Assembly (NCBI RefSeq): GCF_001723175.1
Contig: NC_064650.1
Span: 4,526,001-4,590,000 of the forward strand
Length of the DNA: 64,000 nt
Direction: 5' to 3'
From: Penicillium oxalicum
Taxonomy: Eukaryota > Ascomycota > Eurotiomycetes > Eurotiales > Aspergillaceae
Position numbers and translations under genes: made by a program. The notes below the pieces were generated by a model, which was not told the DNA's origin, ran no database searches, and saw nothing but the letters and a program-made list of their open reading frames with translations. This document shows positions 24,178 to 36,165 of this stretch, piece after piece (the first letter of the stretch is position 1; every line of letters begins with the position of its first letter).

Positions 24178-26523
24178 TCCCTCGGACCGGGTGAAAGGGT
24201 TCTTGACACCCTTGGTTGATCCCAAGATGGACAGTGGATCTGGATCAGGCACAACACTATCGACCCGTTTGTCGATTCAAGGTTGACGATCAATCCGGTC
24301 GAGCCAACTGCACTGATCAGCCAGAGGACACGCTGGAGCTCCTTTTCGCGTTCTATCTATGGGTTTTCGTCTCATCGCAGATTGGGCTTGGTCCATGAAA
24401 CGAGGAACTCACTATAGGGGGCGCGCTTCTGAGTCATGACACACACCGAATTCAATGCCGAGTATTTCATACGACAAAAAGGGAATCCGTCAGGAAGAAG
24501 CAGCTCATTCCCAGGATACCACAGACCGTATACAGGTATGTATTTTACAGCATCATCTTTTGAGTTCCAGGGCACCTTCTCCCCATTTTGGGGTTGTGTC
24601 AACTCCCAGGAATACGGTTACGGATGTATGTACAGGACAACGATATTGTACAATACAGAGCTGGCGATTGAATACACCATCTGCCAATACTCAATGATAC
24701 CATACCCTGTACGTTTATTACATACTACCTGGTCACACGAACACAACCGCACATGAATCAGACCTTCAACAAGCTCAGGTCCAGAACAAATGATCATCTC
24801 TCACCGTCCCGACTCTTCGACCCTTCAACGCACCTACCACAATCTGCGCTGAGCTTCGTCTCCCCCCTCCTCCTCCTCTTCTTTCCCTTTTCCGTTCTCT
24901 TCTTCCACCCGTCACTTTAATGTTTGGGATATTTTTACCACGTCACGGCTGTAGAGGCCCAAGCTCCATTTTGACTTCCAAGCCACGGACCGTGAATGTC
25001 TGATATCGACCAGAGCCCTTCTCTTTGCTCCCTTCTTCACCCGTGCCCGGTCGCATCCACCCATACCGACTTTGTACATCGGTCCTGCGCCAATTCCCCA
25101 GTCTTGTTCCCCCCTGGCCCTGTCATGCGATAGCAATGGAGAGAGTACTTCACCCCCCTACCCATCATCCATGACCCCGTCCCTTTCCTCCGTCTGACGT
25201 TAGCCATCACCAACCCAGTTCGCCAAGCCGCAACTGGATTTCACCGCTTCGCAGTGGTTACCATATCTGGATTAGCTTTGGTGGTCAAGGTCTGCACTCG
25301 AGTGACGCTCGAAAACTCGAGGCTTGTAAGACTTGGCGAGTTTCGTTTCTTCGAACCAACGAGGGATACCAGATACGTAGAGAGCAAGGTTTGAGGAAAG
25401 CAAAGAGGGGACGTCACACACTCGCTTTCGTTCTACGGTCGAGTTCATCGTACGAATTTTCGCGATTCAGTGACTTTGGACGCCAGTACATACGTGCCAA
25501 ACAAAAAAAAGGCCAAATTAAGTCTTCAGCCACAGCCTCACTGGCAAGACATGGTATACTACCCCCCCTCCCCCTTGATAGGAAGTCTTCTGCCTCTGTT
25601 TATTCTATAGCGCACAAGGAGCTCGAAGCGACATCTGATCCTGGCGACTGGACAAATGGACTCTAGTCACAGGATATATACAGCACTAGATAGATGGTGA
25701 GCATCAACATTGTCGTCACAGGGAAGGATGATCAGGGGACAAATTGAATACATACTCCAGAAGCGACTTGACTCGGTATGTAAGAAAAGAAAGCTCCAAC
25801 GATATCATGACAGAAACAAGATTATTGTCCCGTCAGCGACAGGTAGGATACAACTACACGCTGTACGGTGTATGACAGTGTAGATCAAATACATACTGTA
25901 TGCCCACAGCTGTGTATTCCGTATCAATTATACCACTATGTAGCGCGACGCGCGAGTCACGACTCACCCAATATTCCCAGGGTCATCCCTGTTGGTTGAC
26001 CAGGTTGTTTTCAAGCGCCGCGCTGTTATTGAATCATTCTTGTCCCGGGCAACTTGCCTTTTTGTCTAGTATCCTGTTCACGGTTCTCAATTTGCATACA
26101 CGACAAGGATAGGACATGTGCTCTGAACTATAAATACTATTGTATATTTCATACAGCACCGTATGTATTGAGAATAAGTAGCAGTTTCATTACACAATAC
26201 TTCCATACGTATGTATCATTCAGATCTTTGCAAGATTGCCTATCCCAGAAAGCTCATCGTGTGGGGAATTGGAGAGGAGGGGACTCCAGCACAGAGGACT
26301 GACCAGCGTCCTGGCAAACCTGAACCCCTGGGTCGAGCTCGCCCTTTGGGACGGGCCCTACTCATCCGAACCCTCTCTAATCTGAATTGTGAGAAGGTTT
26401 TCTTAAATTTGAACTCCACTCGAATCTGACCTAGTTGGGCAACATTGTGCGATAACAAGCTTGATCCAAAAGAAAAAAGGTGATTTATTTTCTTGGAAAT
26501 GCCTTGGTCAAGCCTTTTTTTTT

Positions 26524-26525
<2 letters not shown>

Positions 26526-26565
<40 letters not shown>
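26526..26565 (+). repeat. (GA)20 microsatellite
   Basis: About 20 perfect GA units, preceded by a T run. It produces spurious Arg-Glu or Ser-Leu reading frames on the two strands. Confidence 0.95.
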
Positions 26566-26566
<1 letters not shown>

Positions 26567-28136
26567 GTAGGTATGAACGGACACTGGATGATTTGAACCC
26601 AGGTACATGGGCGGACGCCATACACATGTTTACGCTTGGACTCTAGGAGAGTACTTTCGACGTTGCTAAATTTCATGGGTCCTGTTTGACGGCTTGTACA
26701 TATGTGTACGTATATTCTTACCTTGGAGTAGAACATACAGGGATACAAGACGGCAGTTTCCTAATTTCAAGGATGTAAATCCATCCGTGTAAGTACAGTA
26801 TGTATATGTACTTGCATCCCACTGTTCCCACTCCCTCCCTCTCAAATTTATTACAAAACTACATCGATGTATTCGACCGTACTTCAACATCCTGGGCCTA
26901 GTGTTCAAAATCAAGACCAATCAGCCCGAAGCGACCCAGACAGACGGAGGGATGGACGTTGAGCAATTTCCCAATCCGGCTAGCTCCCGGGGGAGAGCGC
27001 GCGCTGACCTGCACAAAAGCGTGGTCATCCTGTACAGTACACAAGACGCGCACAAGGGTTCTGATTGCGACAGCTCTTGGCTTTCCTTTTACTATCTTAG
27101 GACTCGGAGTTGGAAGAATACGCTTCCTCTTCTCCCCACGGTCTGCGCTGGGAGGGGGGAGAAAATGGGGAGAGACCGCGTTGACTTGAGATCTTCGGAT
27201 CCTTGAAAAAAAAAAAAAGGCACGGTATTTCATCCAGATCAGCTCAAATCAGCGCTGCATCGTTCCAGGATGTGATCGTACCGCGGCAAAGGGAATGGGA
27301 TCAGTTGGTGCATCCTCGAGTGCCAAGGTCTTGGCTGCGAGCTTTTTTAAGATGTCTCTCGTCCCAGTGATGCGCGTTGAGTGGAATGTGTTTTGGACGT
27401 CGGCGGAGCCTCCCCTAGACCCGACAGGGCTACTAGTGAGTTACACTTACGATTGGATGAGAGACTTTATTCCAGTCCGTATGGCTATGTCTAGGTTGTG
27501 CCTACAGGAGGTGCTGCTGCTTCAATCTGGCGTGACAGCATGTACATCAAATCTTGGACCGTTTCTCGAGTGTACATGATAGGCGAGAGTTGGCTGCCAG
27601 GGGGGAAGGGGGGTGGAGGTTGCTCCCCCCGTCCAGGTTCAGGCTAGAAATGTAGCACTGTAGTTATAGTTTGCCTCCTTCTTAGGATGGAGATGCATAT
27701 CAACTTCCATCAATTCCCGTCCCGCTCTGATCTGGAAGACGTCTATGTAAACCCGCGGGTACTTGGCCATGTCAAAAGAGTCCCGTCCACAGCACAGTTT
27801 TGGGAGGGTTCCCGCTTTGCCGTGCAGCATTGATGTTGATACAAAAATAGAACCCAGGTCAATCATCCTCTACATCCATTCAAAACAATTGAAAAATCCC
27901 GGATGAGACGGGATACGCGACATACATATCAAGTAAAGATTCCCCAATCATCTACACTTACCGCATCCCCAGATGGATCCTACTCATGACGGTGTGTTCT
28001 AGCGGCATGCACCACGTTAGGCCCTTAACTACATTCAACCTAATGTCCGCCGTGTGGCTCCAACCCGGTCGTCGGCCGAGGATCGCTAACGCAGGACCGG
28101 TATTCGGGTGGCGTGGGGCCTGCGTCGCAGGAGACT

Positions 28137-28156
28137 GGGGGGGGGGGGGGGGGGGG
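28137..28156 (+). repeat. 20-base poly(G) tract
   Basis: A run of 20 G, followed by a G/A-rich stretch to about 28180. A second 13-base G run follows at 28352-28364, about 200 bases downstream. Confidence 0.9.
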
Positions 28157-30758
28157 TAGGGAGGAGAGGGGAGGGGGCGGTCGATACTGGAAACTCGATA
28201 TACAAGTGAAATGCATGCATATATCCCTGGTTGATTGAACCAGAAAGTCTACCGTAGCTTTCAAGTACTGTGGTAGGCTCTGACAAGCGATAGCATTGTT
28301 CCATACGCAAAGAAGAAGATGGAGAAAGAGAGGAATATAGGGGAGAAGAGAGGGGGGGGGGGGGAAAGGCGATGTACATCAATCCGTATCCCGTACGAAA
28401 TTCCAGTCGGACAATTTCCATTTTGCCCAGAGATTCTCGGAAAACTCCCATGAATGTATTCCGCAAGCAGGTGCGGATGGTCAGTTGTCATGTTCTTTCG
28501 AGTTCTCAACTCGGCTCCCCTGTGGTCTCCTTGGGTGCTCGTTCTGTTCACGTTGACCCCGGTGAGTCCCGGTTCCTTTTTTGAGATGGAGCAGAGAGGG
28601 GGGGCAACCTCGGAAAATTCTCCACTCAGTAGCAATCTTGTGCCGTCCCAGATTTTGAAGCTCACGTCCCACCGTGGGTGGAGATGTCTGGAGATTGCCA
28701 AGACGGTCGGGAATCGGAAAGGCCTTTGGGGCACCTCCCCGGGCAGAGTGGGTAAGACAAGCGAACCGCCACAGGAAAGTCGCCCTCGACTTACCTGGCG
28801 CATTTGACCTGGATGGGGCACCGATGGGAGTATTCTGCGCGGTTAGTCAAGTGGGCCCTGCCGCGAGGAGGGCCGACTTGCTACCATGGATCGGCATGGC
28901 CATGTATACATTGTCTAGACCGGACATGTGTGAAATCATATACCACTGACGGGGTGGATTCCAAAGACAGTGGACGAGAGACACGAAAGAAGGGCAGTTG
29001 AGACCTCGAAATTACCAAAAAAAAAAAGAACACGAGAAATCAAATTCATTCCTTCACAGGTCACTCACAGGAAACAACAGACAGAGGTCAGAAAGATTCT
29101 GAAATACACTCACCCCATCCTGAGTGGCTCGCTGGATAACGCGGCGGACGGGTTTCTCAGATTGAGTCAAATGAATGAATTAAGCCGCAACGGATTCAGT
29201 CGACTACCCGAAGATCGTTGCATTCCACTTGCTGTAGGGCCCACAGTATAGTAGTACTACCCCTGGCGCAAGGGCACAAAAGTATGTATGACTCTGTGCA
29301 TCACTGCATAAGGGACATCGTGCATCGCTGCGTGCCATGTACTCGATAGCGAGGACATGAAAGCCATCAACGGTCCGCCCATTCCACAGCGTGGATATGA
29401 AAAGAGATATGGCCCACCAAAGCTGAAAACCTGCAACATACCCATTAGGATACCCTGAGGAGGTGCCGGGATATCGGACATTGACCAGGGCTCTAGAGAG
29501 CTTCAATGAAATGAGGGCATCCCAGTCTCGCTTGTGGGGCGCAATGCATCAATGCAGTGGGAATGTAGACGTCGCTCTTCCATGCCCAAACTGGATGTTT
29601 TTGCGACTCTAAGGCGTGCATGGATCTTCGTGGCGCCGAGGACTCAAGTCACGTTTTCAGGTCCACGGAGAGTGAATTGGAGATAGAATCTTCGATCCAT
29701 GCTGCTTTGGCGTGTGTGATCGTTGGCCTCTTTGTCCAAAAGGCCGCGCCACGAAAATTAGAGGTTGTGTGCGAGAAAGAGAGAGAGAGAGTCCTCCTGA
29801 AATGGTGAGGATCCCCAGTGCAAGTGAAAGCAAGAGCCTGAATCAACTGCAACAAGTGCATTTCTTTTCACGTGCTTTCCTATCTAGGTTCGATACGAGT
29901 CAGGTACTGAAAAAAGTGTACACGTTACTTGCCAATCAGGCCGACACCACGGGCTTTTGCCCGCTCCGAGTGGTACCAGAATTGAGCCGTTTTTCCTGTA
30001 AGGGATTCCAGTCCATAAAGAGAACGGACACGGAAGCCGCTCGAATTGCCAATCACTGCTTTTTCTTGCATGGATGATGCTCTATTTCAGGATGATTGTC
30101 TGTTGAAGTTGTGGTCTGATTCGAGTCGTTCAACGATGTCTCCAAAGCACAGCCGGAGATCATCCTGATCGAGAAGGCCGGTCTGCCTTTCAGCTTGGCA
30201 CTCCAGTGGGTGGCGGAACATTCTCATATGGACAGGGTTTATGAGACTCGTTCGCATTTACAGCGGCTCAGGGCAAGAGACACTGTCAGCATCCAATGAT
30301 CTTGATAGCCCGCGCGCCGCATAGCGCCCCTTTCGGGGATGTTGTCTGTGTTCAGTGCTCTCCTTGGCGAGATACAGTGGAACCTTGAAGGGAGAATGCG
30401 CGCTTCCTACGCTATAGGCCGACAGATGAGGCTCTCATCAAGGTCCAGAGCTCAAATGGAGAGAGAGTAACGACGGGATCTGGAGATGGATCAGGATCTT
30501 GTGACGCACTGACAATGATCATCCCACATCAATGTTGAAAGTGTGGGCGGCCAGCTCAGGCCTCTTCCGTAGACGCGACTGTGGGGGAAAAAAGCCTTTC
30601 TCTCAGCCTCAAAAAGCCTATTGTGCAATGTGCACCGGGTGCACTGTGTCAGGTCTCTTGGTTCCACGGTTCCAAAGCTCATTTGCTCTATGCTTTCTGC
30701 ACGCTGGCCATTGTTGCAAGCGAATCGTCATTCTGACTCGAAGATGGCTCCCTGGAAA

Positions 30759-30780
30759 CCCCCCCCCCCCCCCCCCCCCC
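30759..30780 (+). repeat. 22-base poly(C) tract
   Basis: An uninterrupted run of 22 C in non-coding DNA. Confidence 0.9.
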
Positions 30781-31924
30781 TTGGTCTGCTATCGTAACCG
30801 GGGTCGTGTTTTGGGAGGTGTGCAAAGTCGCCGACCACGCGGGCGCAGAACCTCTTGGGAGGCTCAAGATCCTCCTTCCCAGCTTGAGGCATGTGGATAG
30901 ATTTCTTACATTTAGTCAGGTAAGATATTTTGTCGATTATTTGGCTTGATGTTTTGAGGCCCCCCATCCTATCCCGTCTTTTGTCTTCTCACGTCACTTT
31001 ATGCCCGAATTCGGCGCTCTTCACTTTGCTCCTTTTGCACGGTCAGGTACAGGTACACTCACTCTCGGTGCTGACTACCTGTTTGAGCAGGTCTGCCCAA
31101 ATGTGAATCCTAGTCTCGGCTCGAATTTATCCCGTCCCCGACTGTCTCCAGCGTTGTCATCCGAGTCGCTGAGATCCTTGTCGCGTCCTAACAGAGCTGC
31201 ATTGTCACTATCGACCCGCCGTCACGGTACCAGGAAAATATGCACACGGAATTCAATCATCCGATGTCCATCATCCCTGATGCGTATAGCTGGCCGCCAC
31301 ATCCTCGTGTTATCTACACCGCACTTGTGATGGCAGATCTTGTTCTTCTCTCTGCAGAAGATTTGCATTCTGTTGCCCCGATTTGATTTTTTTCTTCTCC
31401 CCCTTTTACCTTTTTGTGACCAGCTCAATGACTAGGAATGGAGGCCGAGAGGTTGGCCTCAGTCACCTCACATGGGAGAGGAGGGGGGATCGTCACGATC
31501 ATCCAAGTAGTGTAGCACTTTAATGTGACATTCATAGTCCGCCACGGGGTTATCAACATTCACTGTTGAACATAACTACTGGTTGCAGCAGCTACCTCTC
31601 TGGATCGGTAGGTATCAAAGATTCGTGAAGAAGTCGTAGAGTCCCGTAAGGTAGACACGGGTGACACTACGCCCATACAGGGAGTGAACATCTGGAGACA
31701 TCTGGACCTGTACCAAAGTGTCATGTTTCAAAATTTCTCTCCCACATCCATGTATATGTGTTTTGTCGGAAACATTCAGTCTTTGTAGAATGCAGATCTC
31801 AATCGTACAATTTGTAAGAGATATCAGCAGAATGAAAAGAATCTCCCAAACAAAATAATAAATTGAAAAATCGACCTCTGAGGTAAGCGTTATGCAAACA
31901 TGGGAATGTCTAGGGTGACATGTA

Positions 31925-31940
31925 CCCCCCCCCCCCCCCC
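31925..31940 (+). repeat. 16-base poly(C) tract
   Basis: An uninterrupted run of 16 C in non-coding DNA, followed by TCCTTTGTG. Confidence 0.9.
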
Positions 31941-33321
31941 TCCTTTGTGTTTCAATTTGCTTGGCGCTATCCCGCCACGGATAGACCGCGGGTCAACCTA
32001 TTGACTCTGTGACTGATCTACCTAGTACTGTAGGTTTGATGGTATCTCGATGCCACCTAGTTCATTTTTCCGAGGAGAGTAGCAACACTTGATATGTCCC
32101 TGGCGCCGTGAGACTTGACAAGTCTATTTCCCTCTATTCATTTGTGATCCTACTGCAACAACATACCAGCTCTTTCCACGACTCGCTCTTCTACAGTACA
32201 AGAAGATCTACCCAGCCCGGGGGCTTGGCTGATAGATTCCAAAGCTGTAGTAGGTCATGCATGCTGACCTTGAACTGGCCCGGGGTCGCTTGAAAGAGCG
32301 GGAAAAAAAAAGATGCGACTTTGACATAACCTGCATAGGATGGAAGAGTCAAACCCTCGGATATACGGACGTGTGATCCCGTCCATTCCATTCACTGTTG
32401 CATCGAGCCCAATCTTGAAAAGATATGGATGTTGATGTGGCAGACTGGCTTCTTTGCATAGAGGTCCCTGATTCTCAATCATGAACTGTCATGATCGCTC
32501 TCGACGAGAAGGATCTATATACAACATCCACCATCGACAATGTAGGTAGTGTACTTTCACTGCATGCCATGTGGATGATGCCAACCGCTAACTACCCCGT
32601 ATGAAGTACCACACCACAGTAGCGTACCTGTACAAGGTACATCCCCACGCAGTTTCCCACTTAATTTTTTTTTTCCAAAAGAAACCGCCTCGGTACGAGA
32701 ACGAAGGTTCTTCCAGTTCTCCACCATCTATACCTGTCCTTTTGCCTTGTGCGCGCCACAGAAACCGGTTCAGCTCCGCATCTCGTTGGATAAGACCCGA
32801 ATTGACGATAGCGTGCGGACCATCGGAAACCTGCCTCCAATGATGGACCGACCTCAATGAGACGGTGGGCCTGCCCCACTCAAGCTATCACCTTCTTGGC
32901 GTAGCTCCCTTTCCACAAATCACTGCACTTGAATCAACCCTCCCCACACAGCCTCTGATAGGACTTGTAGAGCCCACTAGACTGCCCAGAATACAATGCC
33001 CTCGTCCGCCAAGGCGATGTGGACATGGATGTAGTGTACTTGGGATAAGGCTCGGCGTGACTCTTCCAGTCGATTATTTGATTTGGATAATTATCGGCCT
33101 TGATCCCTGGATGCTGATGTGGTATGAATCGGCCTAGGCCATAATGTACTCCCACGTGAAAGTGATTGTTTCGCGACGGCCGGGACCAGTAAGCTTTGGC
33201 TTAATCTCATCACCTCAAGCTCTATCCAGGAGTGTTTACTAATTTTTATGGGCAGGCGCTGGTATTCTTGTAAGCCTGCGTGGTCAAGCCACATGTCTGT
33301 TTGTATGAAAGAAGTATATTA

Positions 33322-33347
33322 TTTTTTTTTTTTAAAAAAAAAAAAAA
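33322..33347. repeat. T12-A14 self-complementary tract
   Basis: Twelve T are followed directly by fourteen A, an exact A/T palindrome able to form a hairpin or cruciform. It lies in non-coding sequence. Confidence 0.9.
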
Positions 33348-36134
33348 GAAAACCTTACTATACAAAACTTCCTCAATCTTGTCCGTACAATGATCAACTT
33401 CTCAGAATGCAGTGTTTCAGATTGGTAAATGGTTGTTCTCTTGACCGACTAGAGCCGGTGCCTGCCTGCTCCCTAACTGCATATTTGGAACTGGAAGGAC
33501 GGAACCGGATCTAGTGAATAGAAACTATATCGATCCGATCAAATTTCACCATGTGACACCCGGCTCACTCGATATTCCAGAATAGATGCCCGAGATTGCG
33601 AATTCTTGAATCGCGACCATATAGCTTTCATTTTCTCCACTTGTCCTCCCGGGCTCAACAAAATAGTACACATTGTACACTGTACAATGTATAGTGTCCA
33701 TCAATCCGCCATACTGTCCATAGCCTATCACTGACTGACCGTAGGTAACTGGGTACCAAAATATGTACTGTATCTGATATAGTATTACTAAGCCAAGCAT
33801 ACTAGTATCAAATCCTCCACTTCACTCTGCCCAGCCGGCGATCGTCCCCCCCCTGTAATGAGTACCCTATCTGCATGGTCATGCAAGAGTACCCAGAACA
33901 CATGGAACATGAGAATTCAAAACACCCAGTTCAAAAATGAGAGTAAACAGAAAAAAAAGTCATTGGCGGAATGAGAACCCTACCGTAGATGGTTTGTGGG
34001 GCATGGTTTCTCGAAAGCTCATACGACATATTATTTCATGCAAGGCATAGGGGAGGGGGAGAGAGAGGGAGAGAGCAAGAGACGGTAGAAGGAGGAGAGT
34101 GAGGGAGTAGGCTGGATGGAAGGGGCGGAAGAATCATCCATCCTCCCTTTGAGAGGAAGGTTAGGTCTGATTGGAAGGGAAAGAAATATCGTCAAGTGGA
34201 TATGTCATTATTCTTGATATTGTCAGGCGTCCCTTCTGCCTTCTGCTTTAAGGCCGTGTTACGGGCTTGAGGATGGGGGCGAGAAATAGAGCCTCCACGG
34301 AAGAGGTGGAGTATTCCTGGAATGCTGAGTGTTGGAGAGGAGAGGGGGTCCGTACGGATAAGTGGTAGGCTTGGAGAATACGTAGGAGGTAGAAGGGCGG
34401 TAATGAGCTAGTTGATCGTGACTGGGCTGGATCAGCGTGGTGACCGAGTGGAGTCAAAGAGGCTCTTCATCGTCTCCCTGGGCACTTCTCCTGCAGGTTT
34501 GAGGCGGGGCTGGAGAATTGTTGGTCCTCACAAAGAGGGTGGAAGAGAAGGAAGAGATCGTTGGGTGTGTGGCCTGGAAACGAGAAAGAAAAAAAGAAGC
34601 AAAAAAAAGGGGAGATCCTCTGGCCTTGCAGGTCGATATTGTTGATCTTTACGTTCTTATTTATCTTTCGTGTCTTTGAGCCCCATCTGTCTTGAACCTC
34701 TATACTTACGGTGCAGGTAATCAAGGGTTTGAGGTAAGTAGTTTATTACTCCACAAGCAGTGCTTCATTCTTTGTCAGTAATTACAAAGAAGGTTAAATT
34801 TCAAAAGAAAAAAAAAACATGATTGATGCAATATCTACTCTAAAAGACCCAGGTGTGTTAAGCCATGGCGTGTCAAAAGTAGCAGGACAAGACACTGCAG
34901 TGTCCACGAGATTGTCCAGCACCGCGGATATTCAGCCGCATTGCATCCTATCTCCGACCAACGTGACCCGATGAGCATCTGCCTCTGTGTGCCTCGCCAC
35001 GAGAATAACTTTCAGGCCACGGTACAGTCGCATGATGAGACGTCGGTGCTAATACCAGACAAGATAACAAAAAGGCAACTCTTCCAATCACTTTCCACTA
35101 GATAGGTTCTCGGATCAAAATGTGGGGAGGGGGAGGGGGAGAGGTTCGCCTCCGACCTGTCACCTGCAGCGACAAATGGAGGATTTAGACTTTCTCACAA
35201 CTTCATGACGAGCCAACAACACGTATTCGTCATCTTGAGATGGAGAGACCTTACGGATTGGGTGTGGGGATGGCCAATGTGGGTGGGATTTTGGATATCT
35301 GGATATCTCTGGTAGATCAATGACTGGAGATGATCGGGATTGTATCGAATTCTCTCTTTTCAGCCTCCCCCTCTCCCACTTTATTCCACTCTATTCTTTG
35401 ATGCTTTCTTGATGTGCATAACTGTAGGCATCGCTCCCAATATCCCTTCAACCAGCCCATACTGGACGTCGCGTACGGCTTCCCCTGCCACTCAAATGTC
35501 CATTCGTGCCGTCCCCGTCGTCCCCTTTTGAGAACCCATCGTTATATACCGTCCTCCCATTCGACCGTAAATGTCCATGATCCCAGAGCCAAGACCGAGC
35601 AATCCCGACAGGTATGAAACTTCTCTAGTAAGCGCTGACGGAGCTTTGGTCTTCCGTTTCCCCTCATCAGCCTAGACGGGGATCTCTGTGGCGGTGAATC
35701 GTAGTCCAAGGCTGCCCTTCTCCTCGATCTAGACCTGCCCCCGGTCGAGTCAGACAGCCACCAAAAAGCCAAGGCAAGCAATGACGGGTGGTCTGGTCCC
35801 GTTTTGGAAGGGAGGGATGGAAGATGAATGGATTGCAAGGCTGGGCGGACGAACGACTAACTACTACACCCCCTTTTCCCCAGAGACTCGCTGACAGGTG
35901 AAGTATATACTTTGGTGGTGGAGCTGATCAGGGCCAAAAGAACCCAGCTCTGTGACTGTGACGGGATAGCATCGCATGGAGATAGAGTTCATGACAGCTG
36001 GACTCTATCTGACTGCATGCGTCATTCGGTGCAACGAAAGTTTGCCAAGAGGAAGAGAGGTGTTCGAGATTGAAAGCTTTGGGTGAGCAATGACTACCGA
36101 AACAGTTTTGCGGCTCAATTTGGACATCTTATTT

Positions 36135-36135
<1 letters not shown>

Positions 36136-36160
<25 letters not shown>
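36136..36160 (+). repeat. (GA)n microsatellite
   Basis: About 12 GA units, followed by more G/A-rich sequence to about 36195. Confidence 0.95.

Positions 36161-36165
<5 letters not shown>

Larger units (their letters stand above)
24001..28136. other. Gene-poor region, part 2
   Basis: Nothing gene-like is recognised. It holds a 16-base G run (24162-24177), a (GA)20 microsatellite (26526-26565), and many short TAC/GTA-rich palindromic words such as GTACAGTATGTATATGTAC near 26794-26812. The open frames are short and overlap on both strands, as expected by chance. Confidence 0.6.
28157..33320. other. Gene-poor region, part 3
   Basis: No recognisable gene. It contains a 13-base G run (28352-28364), a 22-base C run (30759-30780) and a 16-base C run (31925-31940). 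A 186-codon frame (28261-28821, minus) owes part of its length to the G run (poly-proline) and shows no known motif. Confidence 0.6.

Noticed and set aside
24405..24419. Partial match to the phage T7 promoter (ACTCACTATAGGG)
   Set aside because: Only 13 bases match, the upstream half of the promoter is absent and no vector sequence surrounds it; coincidence is likelier than contamination.
26590..26615. GGGTTCAAATC-like word on the minus strand, similar to a tRNA B box
   Set aside because: Stem pairing fails and there is no matching A box at the right distance.
28261..28821. 186-codon minus-strand frame
   Set aside because: Part of it is poly-proline from a G run; no domain is seen.
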